DNA of 64,000 nucleotides, from positions 10,942,391-11,006,390 of the forward strand of contig OW285195.1 in the NCBI GenBank assembly GCA_935421135.1, given 5' to 3'. The notes under the pieces are model-generated. The model was not told where the DNA came from and did not search any database. It saw nothing but the letters and a program-made list of their open reading frames with translations. Below are positions 11,933 to 24,900 of the stretch, in pieces. The stretch comes from Bugulina stolonifera. Lineage: Eukaryota; Bryozoa; Gymnolaemata; Cheilostomatida; Bugulidae. How positions within the stretch are numbered: the first letter of the stretch is position 1; each line of letters begins with the position of its first letter. The translations under genes and the position numbers were made by a program.

Positions 11933-14900
11933 GTTCATGTCCAACACACTGCTGCCATGGAAGGTGAGCCTCTAGATTTTTCTTGGTTCTTTCATTATAC
12001 GCATTTATATCAGCTAAATGAGTAAATTGTATTAAACAATAACATTATGTTATTCTTGATAAGAAAATCACATGCAGAATAAGTTATACATGTATGTCTA
12101 TTATATACAGGTAGCCTAACAGATAAGCTATCCTAGTGGTACTGATACACATATTGACCTAAGATTAGTAATCAATAATTATATCGGTCGGCACCATGTC
12201 TTACAATGTTGTCCTATCAGAAGGATGTTTAAATTTGGCTTCAACTTAACAGGATGTGATGTAATGAAACACTTTGGAGTAGACAGAAGATAGTCTCCTG
12301 ATTCTAGTTCCTTCTGGTAATGCGTGTGGAGATAGTCTGATACCAAATTATTTATTTTTCTCGCAAAAGATGATTTGCGTTGGTGAGAATACCAAAAATA
12401 TATTTTATTGTTTATAAAGGCATCCTATAGCATAATATAAAGCACATGTACAATAGGTTTCATGTAGCACAGCCTTCCATAGTACAGGATAGTTGTAATG
12501 CATAGCACAGCATGGCACAGAATAGCATAACATATAACATCACAGTATAACATACATGTAGACGCTATATTCTAGTACATACACTGTATAATGCATAATA
12601 ATACTGTAAACATAACACCTGTTTGAGAGTTATCTTTCCTTATTCAGGAGGTTTAACATGGTTTAACATGGCAGCATAGCTTGATTCTCATCGAGTCACA
12701 TGACATGTCGGTACAGAACACTACTCTGATGTTGGTTACAGAGGAAACTAAAGCCCCCATGTAAGTATAAATGCAGCCATGCAGGTAGATTAGTAGTTCC
12801 TACAATTCATGTCTACAGATTACAGTGCTGTCTGGTTTAGTGTATACGGTAATCCGCGATCATCCTTCACACTGATCTCTCCTATATAATACATAATAGT
12901 GTTCATTCACCTATCAGCATTAGATTGTACTGGAGGTTGGTTTTTATAGAATAGTCTATTAATTCCCCTTTTTCTATACAATAGAATGACGAGTTTTGAG
13001 AGCCAAACGGTGGCTATTTCTACACAATATATATTGTAACAACATACATGCAAGCTGTGCATAAATGTTATCTGTTTCACATATTATATGGTCACTTACA
13101 TAATTATTCGACAATGACTGTTTAGCCTGTGAATTGACAGTGTACCCTGTGAATTGACTGTGTAGCCTGTGAGTTTCTATTTTCTGGTTCCCGCAGAGTC
13201 AAAGACCATTTTATTGGTGAGTAACAGCAGTAACTGCATACTACAAGTTCTGTATAATCTAATCCTAACACACAATTTTAATGCGGTCTATAATATACAG
13301 TCATACTTTAAATTTATCAGAGGTGGCACAAAATTCACTATATCAGTAAAAGCATGCCATTTGTAATGTTGAGTGTTGTATTTGAACGTTTATTTTTCAG
13401 CGCACAGTAATATAATTACTGTTAGTGAAAAAATCTTTTTTCACAACCAAACTCGCATCTTTGGCACGAATTGCATTATCTCCAAATGGAAATAATGTGA
13501 AAGTTTTTAGTATAAGAATGTACAAAATGTAGGTCTAATATGTAAATGGTTATAACATCATACATTACTTGGCAACTAATAACTCCGGCGTCTACATGCA
13601 ATGTCATCTGCTCCAATTTGACTCGGGAAGCATTACAACGACCTGGAAAAGGTTGGAAAAAGCTATTTGTACACCCACACACACATGTGTCGATGTTTAA
13701 CACTATAGAAGTAGTAAACTATTATTTTTTGTCTACATTCAAATGCAAAGTTTATTATAAGTTCCTTAAATTAGCCTGGAACCCAGGCAACATAAATAAA
13801 ACTTGCGCTATATAGAGCTACCTGTAGATTTACCCTGTGAATACAGAAGGCATTGTATTCGTAATTTATCATAAAGAGAGTAATTGGGGTGGATGACACT
13901 CTGTGCAATGCTATAATTACATGGCTCATAGACTGTAGCCCAAGTCAGTGTATCATAATCAGGCTAGAGTGTAGGAGATTGGTATCACAATTATGTTCTG
14001 GTTCTGTCTCATTGCCTTTGCTAGTACAAATTATAATATGCTAATAGGGGGCACAATTATTGTTGACAGAAGTTAAGGTGGAAAAAGGGGCTGTTTACCA
14101 TGCAGTCATTAAAATAGTGTAACGGTCAGCTCCTGGCTAGCCTGTGCTCATAGTTTTACAGGGATGTGGATAGCTCTTTTCCGATTTTGACTGTATAACA
14201 ATTACATGCATCAATGTACAAACCCCTTCTGGAGGGTGTGAAACACAAGCTAAGTTCTAACAAAATACAATTCGCAGTGTCTGTCAGTTTTCTTGCCAAG
14301 GATTAGCTGGATAAACATTTCCCTTCGTCTTTTTGTTGACGATATCAAAATATATTAAAAAAACTTTTGCTAGAACATTTAAAATACAAAATAGCATAGA
14401 CAGGAAGTAGAAATAGATAGCCTCAAACAATACACATATAACAAGGGAATTTACTACCCTCACTAATCTTTCCTACATTGTATTATGTTAGGGTGGGAAA
14501 CATGACTACTTCTTGTTTAACCTCCAATTATAATCTAAATACAAATTTACAAATTTATAAACTAGCAACAATTTGTTGTAAGATTAAGTATAAAAGGAAA
14601 CAACTCAATTATATAATATTTTGTAGCAAAAGATATATAAATATTATTACAAAAAGCCCGATTATTGACAGCGTCAATTAAACATACACCGTAGATTTGT
14701 GTAGCGGAGTGTGCATATTTCTATACGGCAAGTAGTGGACAGAATATGCCATTTGACAAGTCTATCTGCACTATCTAGGTTTATCTGCTTGCTGTCAGCA
14801 ATTTGTAAAAGTTTTCTTTGTTGTAGTAATGTTATATGTATGTGTATGGGTATGGTACTCGTACATGCATTGTGGCACTTAACAATCACTTGTCCTATTG

Positions 14901-15442
14901 AATGTTTTCTCAAAACTATAGTCAGTCAGTCAGCATTTCCTTCCGGACGCTGTCTGTAATACGTGACCACACTAGGTGCGTTCGAGTAGGTATTAGGATA
15001 CAGTTACCCGATATCTACAATGTACACAGTTAAATATAGCCCTTGACACTATCTATAGCTCACTACCTATTGGTTTATTTCTACATAACATCTTACACTC
15101 ACAGACGCATCCCTATGGGATTGAATGATGTACCTTCTATTATTGAAATCCAGTGCTAGTGTAGTAATTATAGTGTAGTATTTATTATTCGCTAACCATT
15201 TTGTTAAGAGACCAATTGTCATTGACTTTTGAAAAGCCACTATCTGTGCGTTGGGTCATTGAACATGCATCACATATACACACATACATGTATGCGTGGA
15301 TGTAGCAAGCTCCTACGTTATAACAGTAGCGCGACTTTTCTGTCACCATTATATATTTTTCAATCTTGACACATTCTGGAGTTAAACTGAGATCTAGTAA
15401 GTTGTTTATGTTAGTAATACGCTAGTATTTATATACGCATTG
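11933..15442. other. Mostly non-coding; one small candidate gene
   Basis: Besides the small spliced candidate at 12705-13495 no gene is evident. A possible minus-strand exon of about 74 nt near 13575-13650 (acceptor CCAACCTTTTCCAG) is noted under rejected items. There is a short duplicated phrase (cctgtgaattgac) near 13130-13175. Confidence 0.45.
12705..13495 (+). CDS. Candidate small spliced gene, 56 aa, unknown
   Basis: Three exons: 12705-12760 (ATG, donor GTAAGT), 13197-13216 (a 20-nt micro-exon with acceptor TTCTGGTTCCCGCAG and donor GTGAGT), and 13401-13495 (acceptor TTTATTTTTCAG, stop TAA). Phases are compatible across both introns, giving 57 codons with the stop. The protein starts MSVQNTTLML and has no recognised domain. 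The splice signals are better than expected by chance, but the product is short and there is no homology argument. The last exon could be extended or spliced differently. Confidence 0.35.
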
Positions 15443-15447
15443 GAAGC

Positions 15448-15663
15448 TGTTAAGATATATGTATATAACGAGTTGTTGTATGAAGTAGCTTATATTTATT
15501 ATGTCTAGCTAGCACTGGCTCTCATAGTGAACTGACAAGTCATCATAATACATGTACAATCAACATCTAATGCAATGTTGTTACAACCAAGCAGCATACC
15601 AATGTGGTTCCCCACCAGACCACAACATGTGAGTAGACCGTGGGAACAACCAACACTATAACA
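15448..15663 (-). repeat. 3' LTR (element orientation)
   Basis: 216 bp, identical by eye to 17587-17802. On the minus strand it starts TGTTATAGTG and ends ATCTTAACA. A purine-rich stretch (GGTGAAGAAACGAGA) just inside, near 15665-15682, may be the polypurine tract. Confidence 0.93.
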
Positions 15664-15852
15664 TCTCGTTTCTTCACCAAATTAAACAGTAAAAGCCTAG
15701 GTATGAGAAACTATTACAACAGAATATGATATATGAGTATAACCAATATAGTAGGGAAAGCAGTATAATAAAACAGTATAATAAGATAAAGGATACAGTA
15801 TAAAAGTTGAAATTGATTCTGATAACTAAAAACGTTCCAAAAGCAACATGGC

Positions 15853-16482
15853 CTAGGTCCGACTATTTGTGTCATATATGTTTTGGCCAAAGCGTTCCGG
15901 AGGCTTTGACTGTCGCCCACCTCTTGTGACCCCTTTTGAAGCAACCGGTTCACTACAGTTACCCTCAACCCTCATCGTCGCTTCACACGGTGTGTCAGCA
16001 GTAGCAACAGGCGGAATTACAGTGTTAGGATTTGATGTAGGATGTTCGCAGCTTGAGCTCACCTGTTTTGCTATGGCTACAGCTCTCTTAGCTCTGAGAA
16101 ATGCCTGATTACGACTGAATGTTCGGCCATCATCTAGCTTTACGTAATAACTATGGGGTGTCTCAGCGTGCTTAAGCACTTTCCCACCAACCCACTTTCT
16201 ATGACTGAGTTTTACCCAAACCTTCATGCCTCTTATGTAATCATTAGTTAATGTATTTGACTTGTCATGAACCTGAATTTGTGTTTGTCTTTTACGCAGT
16301 GCCTTCATTACATCATCTTTGCTAATACACTGTGATTGCAGTTGATGTGGTGTTACATGAAGGGTTGACCTTAGATTTCTGCCTTGCAATAACACCGAGG
16401 GAGGTGGTAGCCCATCCCCAACTGGGGTGGTTCTGAGAGCCTTGACCCCACCGAGCTGAACCGATGTGTCAGACGGGAACAT
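15853..16482 (-). pseudogene. Ty3/gypsy integrase C-terminal fragment
   Basis: An open frame of 209 codons. The central part (WVGGKVLKHAETPHSYYVKL, then DDGRTFSRNQAFLR) matches the C-terminal integrase module common in Ty3/gypsy pol proteins. The tail is low complexity. The catalytic core is absent. The frame is cut at about 16483, where the inverted reverse-transcriptase segment begins. Confidence 0.8.
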
Positions 16483-16484
16483 TT

Positions 16485-17157
16485 TGCTCTACCCACCGCA
16501 ACAGAAATCTTCTCTAAATTGTCAGGTTCAAAAGTGTTCTCCTCATTAGATGCAACGCAGGGATTTTTACAGCTTGAGCTAGATGAAGCGAGTAGCTTTC
16601 TGACCACTTTTGCAACACCTTTTGGTCGTTACCGTTTCCTGAGGTTGCCTTACGGTATAAGCTCTGCTCCAGAGGTTTTTCACCGAACGGTGAGCGAAAT
16701 ATTTGCGGATATCGAAGGGGTTGAAACTTTTGTGGATGATTTGTTAGTACATGCACCCACAAAGGAAGAACATGATGAAATTTTGGGGAAGGTTTTGGCT
16801 CGATGTAGGTTAGTAAATCTTAGACTGAACTTGGCTAAATGCAACTTTGAGCAACGTGAGCTCAAATATCTAGGACATATCATAGGGCAAGGGGTAATCA
16901 AACCAGATCCAGCAAAAATTAAAGCGATCACTAACATGCCAAAGCCTGAGAACTTGGAAGACCTGCGCAGACTGTTAGGAATGGCCACTTACTTAGGTAA
17001 ATTCTGTCCCAATCTTACTGAAATCACTGCACCGCTTAGAGAGCTGACCAAAAAGGAAACACGTTGGGTTTGGGAAGACAAGCACGATGCATCACTTAGC
17101 CTACTAAAATCATTACTCAGCAGTGAACAGTTGCTAAAAATGTTTGATCCCAAAACA
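16485..17157 (+). pseudogene. Inverted Ty3/gypsy reverse transcriptase fragment
   Basis: About 224 open codons in the orientation opposite to the rest of the element. Reverse-transcriptase marks are clear: LDATQGFLQLELDE, TPFGRYRFLRLPYG and the catalytic FVDDLLV at about 16729-16749, followed by the connection region (LRRLLGMATYLGKFCPNL). The N-terminal part of the domain, RNase H and the integrase core are missing. The frame is intact, in keeping with a recent rearrangement. Confidence 0.9.
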
Positions 17158-17159
17158 CC

Positions 17160-17527
17160 GATGCAAGGAATTTGTCAAATGGCTCGTTGCTGAGTTGTAC
17201 ACGGCTGTAAAATTTGTACCGCTCAAACTCCTCTTTCACCTTTGGAGAGAAGTACTTTTTAAAAGCAGCTTTGACAGGGCCAATTTTCTTCCTGTCTGTC
17301 CCCGACAACTCGAAAGTTCTGAATAGCTCCTGTCCTTGTGCTCCTAATATTGTAAGGAGAGTAGCAACCTGCACCGCCTCACTCTTAGCATCCTTCTCTG
17401 TCGCCATCATGTAAAAGTCAAATTGTTCAACCCAGGCAGTCCAATCTCTGCTGGTTTCACTGGGATTCTGAGCAGCATAATTATTAAGAAAGTTAGCTGG
17501 CGGCTTCAAGGATCCACTGTCGGCCAT
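17160..17527 (-). pseudogene. Ty3/gypsy gag N-terminal fragment
   Basis: Starts MADSGSLKPP at 17527, just inside the 5' LTR and primer-binding site. Contains a capsid-like helical region (WTAWVEQFDFYMMATEKDAK, then YFSPKVKEEFERYKF). It breaks off after NEPFDKFLA at about 17160, where the inverted segment begins. No zinc knuckle remains. Confidence 0.8.
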
Positions 17528-17586
17528 GTCTGTAGTCAGTTGATGCAGTTATACTGAATTGCGAAGCGTAAGTTCTTCTGACACCA

Positions 17587-17802
17587 TGTTAAGATATATG
17601 TATATAACGAGTTGTTGTATGAAGTAGCTTATATTTATTATGTCTAGCTAGCACTGGCTCTCATAGTGAACTGACAAGTCATCATAATACATGTACAATC
17701 AACATCTAATGCAATGTTGTTACAACCAAGCAGCATACCAATGTGGTTCCCCACCAGACCACAACATGTGAGTAGACCGTGGGAACAACCAACACTATAA
17801 CA
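17587..17802 (-). repeat. 5' LTR (element orientation)
   Basis: 216 bp, TG...CA on the minus strand, followed on its inner side by the primer-binding-site candidate TGGTGTCAGAAG, which resembles those pairing with tRNA-Leu 3' ends (family recall, not checked). Confidence 0.93.
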
Positions 17803-17891
17803 GAAGCTTAATTTCTGTACATAGAAACTAGCTACAGGTCGACGTAGTAGGTGTTTTATAAGTTTTAGTACCTCAGGATACAATTTACCAT

Positions 17892-17995
17892 CCCGCTTAG
17901 TGGATCACTGTTTGAGCAGTAGAAGCTGGGCGGTGAGATGACGAGGTCAAATCCCACGATATACAATAGTAGTGGGTTGGACCTGAACCAACAAG
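17892..17995 (+). mobile_element. tRNA-like SINE remnant
   Basis: An A-box-like ccgcttagtgg and a B-box-like gaggtcaaatccc, about 55 bp apart, are followed by an A/T-rich tail (ttgaataaaattaaatta). It sits about 90 bp from the LTR element. Degenerate; boundaries are uncertain. Confidence 0.35.
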
Positions 17996-20900
17996 TAGAA
18001 TTGAATAAAATTAAATTAATGTTCTTGTCTCTTTGTTCAGCTTTTATTTCTATTGAGCTTTACGTTTTTCAGATCGAATCTCACGTTTGAGTTCAAGTTT
18101 TACAACCATATTTGAAACTTTTAGTGAACGGAAATTTATGTCTGAATAACAATAAGTTCCATTTCCACAACTGTGAAAATAATTTATCCATGCCGATACT
18201 TTAATTTACATTGTATATTGCCGACTAGCTATGCTACAAATAGCAATAATACCTGCTGCTACAGAGTGCTCTGTGTTGATAGATTACTTATTTCACATTC
18301 AAATTAAAAATATTATCGTTATGTTTGAAACTTTGTGCAGAGAAATTTATTTTTGAACTACAAAAACCTCTATTTCCACAACTGCGGAAATAATCTATCC
18401 ACAGCTATATATTAATTTACATTGTATACAGCTGACTTGATTGGCCACTCCAGCTCACTTTTATTCAATCCCCCTTCCATTGAATGTGTATGTACAATCA
18501 CATGGTGTTTACAGATGTAGTTTGGAATTGGGTATTTTCTTGAGTGGCTGATATCTTTATACATAAAACTAAACTTTTACTGTGCATATTATTTCCTTTT
18601 ATTAAAATTAAAAATAGAAATGTTAAATTATAATATGACAAGTCCCAATGTTGCATGTACGCTAATCACATCCTTCTACATGTAAAACTATTAATTAATT
18701 TCACTTCAAGATAGCAACACTGCGACCTATGATAGAGTTCCAGGTGAGCTCAGGAATACAGAACTAGAAAGCCTAAGTTCTTTCTGTAAACAAAACCTTG
18801 TCCTGTAAGGGCCGAACAATACAACCCCTCATAACACCACTGTACACCACCAAGTCTATATAGCGAGGTCACATTCTGTTAGTACATGCCCAATGGAGAC
18901 CATCAAATCTTCATAAAAATTTTAATTGGCTCTGTTCACCTTGTTTCATTGCACCTATCACACTTCTGCACGATATTCAGTTTCTACCGTGAGTGTTGAT
19001 ACACGCTGAGTTTGCTAGTATCCTAATTTACTCAAGACAAAGCTGTTATAAAACGATTAACATGTTGGTGTTGATAGTAATAAAGGCTATTACATAAAAT
19101 ATTCTAACATAATATAACGTATCGTGTAGCATTATTATCTAACGCTACGCTTTTGTTTCGATTCTTCAATACTCACTTTACATGCATGTCATATTCGGAT
19201 AGTCAAATATCATTACATGATACTCTCAGCTCAGGAATTCAGTGGTGGATCCAGTGTTTGTCATAAATCCAGAGTATATCAGCTGAAATAACTGTATTAA
19301 AACTTAATATTAAAACATGCATGATTTTAATAGATTGGGAAAGAAAAAAGGTTTTATAGTGATGACTATAACGCAAAGGACTGCCATAAACTGGCCAATG
19401 TTCATATGTACAATATACGATAAATAATTTTTTATCCACTCCTATCACAACATCATTTATGGTGAAACTCAAGACAGAGCAAGACATTATAAACGATGGC
19501 ATAACTATAACTCATATAGATACACCACAAAAGATTGATTATTTTGTCAAATGCCAAGGAACAATGCTTGTAAGTCGTCATTAGCTTGAGATACTGTTAA
19601 TAGGGCAGACCTACCTCTAGGCAGTAATTATCTCAACCTGGTAAGTCCCTATTTAAAGAGGTAAATGACTAATCAGTCTATAGATTAACATCTTTGTTAC
19701 ATAATATTTACTTAAATGAATATTTGTTTTGATATTATTGGATTGGTCTAGCACTTACACATTTTGTAGACTTTTATATCAACAAAAATGACATTTTCTA
19801 AATAATTAAACAATCATGTAGTTTGTGAAGTCATTTATAATGCATATGATGTAACAATCATGTATAATAATAGCGATATACTGTATATGTTTAAAGTTAA
19901 CAGACCTTATCACTATGTACAGTGTATAAGTAGCGTAGTATCAGCTATCTGCACTGTACTATGTAGTGTAGGCATGTAGCGTAAGTATGTAGTGTAGGTA
20001 CGTAGTGTAAGTATGGAAAAATTTTCTAGAATAGAAATATATTTTTTTCATAGAAAATTTTTTGCCGAATATACGTATCGTACGCTACTTCTTGGGTGAT
20101 CTAGCCAGCTCTTTCAGCAGTAAATCAGTATTTTTGAGGTTCAACAACAAAATCAGCTTATGAAGTATTCAACTTCATAATTTCGTCAGTTTGTAGCTTT
20201 CAGCCAATGAAAAACGACAAGGAGATGGAACACGTACTGCCAATAATATGATGCATAACATCTGTGAGGTTAACCCATGTAAATACTCACACTACACCGT
20301 ACATGCATACAATGCATAATTTTCAATAATATTGTAATAATTAATGACTTGGTATCTAACAAGCATGGCACTTCACTACACTCTCATCATACAGAATAAG
20401 GTGAAAAAATTAATTACTCTAGGTTGGTACGCTACAAAATGTGCCCCGTAGCCTTTATAGCGCATTTTCTTTATCAAAATGAACTTTATATTCGGGCTAG
20501 CAGTATTGGCTTTCATATAATTGCTATGTGAATATTACATAGACCTTAGGCTACAGGCAAAACAGGTAAATATTTGAAAGGAGTAATTAGTTTTACCTGC
20601 ATCTTTATCTAAAAAGAGGCCATGTTGCTATAGTTACTTTAGATGTCATTTTTGTTGCACCTGCCCAGTGGAAAACAGGCACTCTTGATAGTAGCAGTTC
20701 TTGGAGCTTGGGTACCATTTTAGAACATAGGTATATTTTTTGTTATTTACAAGTAAAACTTACATAACTTATTATTTTATATACATGCATATATACATAC
20801 AATGCACAGTGTATATGTACATGTATATAATATAATAATCTGGATTTACAAGTGTCGCAGAACATGCAGGTAATGATTCTCAATTTAACATGAAGGCATA

Positions 20901-21555
20901 AGTATTGCTTGCTCAAAGAAATAACTTTTTGTCTAGTTACCCACTAGCTTCAACTGAGGGCAGTAAAGTAGCCAAAGGCATTGCATCTAGAAATGAAGAA
21001 ATAAAATTAGTTTTAGATAGACTGCACATACACATAAATAATTACATCAGTATGCAGTAAAGTACGTGTACACGTACATGTATGTCTATGTTTGTGTATG
21101 AAGATTCATGTACGTGTACATTTTATTGTAAATACCATGTGTCCAGATTAATGCGTTGTCATTAGTTATGTCTATTACATTTCTTTATCATGCAAATAAT
21201 TCCGTTAATTAAAAGAACCGAAATTGAATCCAATGTATGACTTTATTAACTTTCATCTCTCCACTTTAGGAAGTCAATTAGAATTCAAGTTTAAAATTAA
21301 CTTTTAATCAATTAAAAGGATGGTATGTGAGCAAAGCTGAAATGCTGAAATGTATGATGATTATATTAATTAGAGTTATCTATTGTATTTGACTAATACT
21401 GGTACTGTGCCTGCTTATAACAGTAGTTTGCTTATATTAATACATGGAGTAATAATTGTTTATAGTTGTTCTTTTGTTTATTTACCATTTGCTTTTTCCA
21501 TAAGTTTTTTCCTGAAATCATACAAAATTTCATTTCTCACAAGTTCTTACCAGAA
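17996..21555. other. Intergenic, AT-rich
   Basis: No gene recognised. It contains a diverged tandem duplication at 18105-18440, a short gtatgtagtgtag/gtacgtagtgtaag repeat near 19960-20020, and an imperfect inverted repeat (gaaaaattttcta ... tagaaaatttttt) near 20015-20060. Confidence 0.5.
18105..18440. repeat. Diverged tandem duplication, period about 210 bp
   Basis: The segment tttgaaactttt...gaaattta...atttccacaactg...ataat.tatcca...ttaatttacattgtata occurs at about 18110-18220 and again at about 18320-18430, with roughly 80% identity by eye. Non-coding. Confidence 0.7.
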
Positions 21556-21738
21556 TTAAGCACTTTCCTGTATCGACATTTCTATCTTCTTGGAGATAGC
21601 AGGCATTGCCAGGTCAGATACAGATACCACCTTGTCTAGTTCTCTTATTTTACACTGTGCTCGTGCATTGTAAGCTATTTGGTGGTGTATGAAGTAAAGG
21701 TAGTTTCTAGCCAGGTTGCGAAGAATCTTTATAAACAG
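21556..21738 (-). CDS. Orphan terminal exon of an unidentified gene
   Basis: On the minus strand a good acceptor (CTACAAGACCTTTTAG) is followed by 60 in-phase codons ending in TAA at 21556-21558. The translation is helical and charged (NYLYFIHHQIAYNARAQCKI, then ELDKVVSVSDLAMPAISKKI) with coding-like composition. No upstream partner exon was identified, and the next gene upstream lies on the opposite strand and starts only about 230 bp away. It may be the end of a gene overlapping the receptor or a stranded remnant. The product is not recognised. Confidence 0.4.
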   Translation of the reverse strand: MFIKILRNLARNYLYFIHHQIAYNARAQCKIRELDKVVSVSDLAMPAISKKIEMSIQESA

Positions 21739-21966
21739 CTAAAAGGTCTTGTAGAAGTGTTTCCTGTCATCAACTTTTATCAAGGGAAGACAACTTTTAC
21801 AGCTGTAGAATAAGTTATTGTATTTGCACTGTTTCTAAAACTGATAAATAAAATTCAATGTATTAGTTGACCTGAATTTACATTACGTTATTGCAGTATG
21901 CAGCCCCTGCCTCCCTGCTGTACCCTCACTAATGTATCGGATGAGATAGGCTGGAATTAGAGAGCT

Positions 21967-24900
21967 ATGGAGAATGTTACTGAGCCACATGTGTTGGTTA
22001 CAATGAGCTCTTGTGAAGAGCTGGAATCGCTAACTCGATATCACTGGGTCAACTTCATCTTTATTTCAACAGTTGCTGTTGTAGGTATGTAGTTTATTCC
22101 AGAATTTTAGAAATCATGACATTATGGTGGAGCATCTGGTTGGTTTGTGGGTGCATCTATCTAAGAGAAACTGGGTCTCAGTCTCAGCACAGATGTTTAG
22201 TTCTGAAGCAGTCTCTTTCGCGTAACAAAATTGAACCTATCTTTGACCTTTGACCTTTGACCTTTAACTTCTGCTTCACGAAAAAAACCTTCTACCTTGC
22301 ATAATATTGAGGTTCACTTTAAACATTGACATAAATGCAAACGGATGTCATGTACATACAGCATGTACATATAGGCTATAAGTGCATTTTATAACAATCT
22401 TATGACAAGTTGCTGCCTGTGCTTTTAGGTTTACTCTCGCAGATCATTGTGATCGTGGTGATACGCTCAATTAAAACAAAGACATCTACAGATATATTTC
22501 TACTTGTACTATCGGTGTTAGACATCCTTGTTATTCTCAGCCTCTCTGTGACAGAGAATAACAGCATCTACTCACATATTCTCTCCCCTGGCAGACAAAT
22601 CTATAATGCAGGTGGGTGAAAATGGAGTCATTTCCCTTCTCTATGTCTTATAATATTACTGTAATACGTAATACGTATATGCGGATATATACATGTATAT
22701 GCTTGCTGCTGAATGTCCCATTTGAGATTATTTCTAAAAACTACATATATAGGAGGTCTACTTGGCCAACACCGACGTCGACATTAATTTGCGTTATTAA
22801 CTAAAATTATTTTGACAATCATGATAACGAAGAAAAATAATAGATTAGCTTTTGAGTTGCTGTAAAAGAGGATGTCATTTTCAAAACTCAAAAATTTGAA
22901 AAAGTTTAATTATTGATTCAATTCCCTGCAGATAAGTCAATAAGTAGGTTAGTAGGAGCCATGCTTTCTTACGCTCCGTAATTAATAATACACTTTGTTA
23001 GGAGCTCAGGCTGTAGATATTGTAATAATGTAGACTAAAATACAGAATACAGCACTATTTGATCAACCTTGTGCTTCACACTGTCATCTAGTGAACTTAT
23101 CGAAAGAATAGATATCTCATAAAAACTAAATAATAACTATTCTGCACAAAAATAAAATGTATGCTGTCATTTTAGGGTACCTTGCAGTTGTTGCACACCC
23201 ATTTGAGCATATGGCACACTTTGCAAGCACCTGGTGCATTGTGCTAATGTCCGTGGACAGGTAAGACATATTCCTTTCTGGTCAAGAGCTCTCCAGTAGC
23301 ATCACAGTGCTGCAGCAATTTTATTGTGTGGCATAGGTACATTGCTGATAGTGTGGTGTAATACTTTTCATCGTAAAATTAAAATATTTTACTGAGCTTT
23401 AAATATTTTTTTAAAATGCATTTAAGTTTTGTCATAATCAGAATGATAAAAAATACAAGAAGTTAAACTGTATTTGAGGCAAAAAAGCATTAAATATAGA
23501 GTATTGATCCAGCAACTTTGAAAATACCAATTTTGATGTTTTAAGTTCAATTTAACAGTCTAGCCAGCGACATGTTACGCTACCATTTATGTCCGTATAC
23601 GTTACAGATACATATCAATATGCCATCGGAATAAGGCAGCCACCTGGTGCACACCTAGAAATGCTAAACTACAACTCATATTACTAATAGTGGTAGACGT
23701 CATCTACTCAATACCCAGGTTTATAGAATACTACTCAATTTTTCCAGTATTGGCAGAGGAGATAAATCCATGTAGTGCAGAGATTCATGATTTCCCTGCT
23801 GGTAAGACAACTCCAATATATTGCTATCCAAATTAAAGGGAGATGAGAAAATTCTTACTACCGAAATTGGAATGAATCTATTTTATACATACGTATACTT
23901 GTAAATGTAGGCTCAGTAGTCTATTCTAGCTCACTGGAATAACAATTGCCTGCATTTATACAAATTGATACAATCATGTACACATACATGTATATACGCG
24001 TGTATACATGTGTATACATTGTATATGTACATATACATGTACATGTACAATGTATATACATGTAGATATACATGTCAGTGTACATATAAGTGTACATATA
24101 CACATATATTATACCATGTACATGCACGTGTACTGAATATTGTATCATGTGTGGCCAATGTTAATTATAGGCTAAGCAAGAAAGCTGTAACTACTGTTTA
24201 TTGGAAATAGAGTTTTAGCAACTATTTTAATATTTCAAAATCTTGTTCAACATAATACTATCTATCTAATAATAATATACCGCTGTCCAATTCATTATTG
24301 CATTTTCTTAACATCTGCAGGTACTCTTGGTAGTAACATATTGTACATCTGGGGCTACACATTTATAGCCTACCTTCTCCTTATGTACATAACCCCACTT
24401 GGTATCCTCACCTTTACTAACTACCATCTTATCAGAATCATTAAAACAAGGATCTCATTCCATAAAAGCAGAAAGTTACAAGTAAGTACATCATGATAAT
24501 ATACTTATTACCTTAGTATATATTACTTTCAGTCCAGATGGTTAAAAAAAACGTATATATTCAACATTCTCTGCTTAAAGTACAATTCTTGGTTCATAAA
24601 GATACACAAAAATAAGACCACTGCATTTACCAGAAGCTTTAGCAGCTCTAATATTTTACCTACTGAGCATAAAATGGCGTGAAACTGAGTAGTACAGTAT
24701 TTAGTTGTTGATGTTACCACAATAAAGGTTTTCACTTTGTGCTGACACTTAAAGTCAAACATCTGTGAACATGAAGTGCAGTGAATATGTGTGTCATATT
24801 TGAGAGTTATTCCCTCTGTTTAATTGTGATAAATGCACCTTAGTAACATTTTTATTCTTAATTTCGATTTAAATGATTGTGTAATTAAATAGTTCAAAGG

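Larger units (their letters stand above)
15448..17802 (-). mobile_element. Ty3/gypsy LTR retroelement, deleted and internally inverted
   Basis: A 2,355-bp element with two 216-bp LTRs that look identical (15448-15663 and 17587-17802), TG...CA ends on the minus strand, and a 5-bp target duplication gaagc (15443-15447 and 17803-17807). The element reads right to left: a primer-binding-site candidate (TGGTGTCAGAAG, 17575-17586) abuts the right LTR, then a gag fragment, then an integrase C-terminal fragment near the left LTR. The reverse-transcriptase fragment in the middle runs the other way. Family members are usually about 5 kb, so much of pol is missing. Identical LTRs imply a recent insertion, probably mobilised in trans. 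Confidence 0.92.

Noticed and set aside
13575..13650. Possible minus-strand 74-nt exon (acceptor CCAACCTTTTCCAG)
   Set aside because: Coding-like and splice-flanked, but isolated; no flanking exons found.
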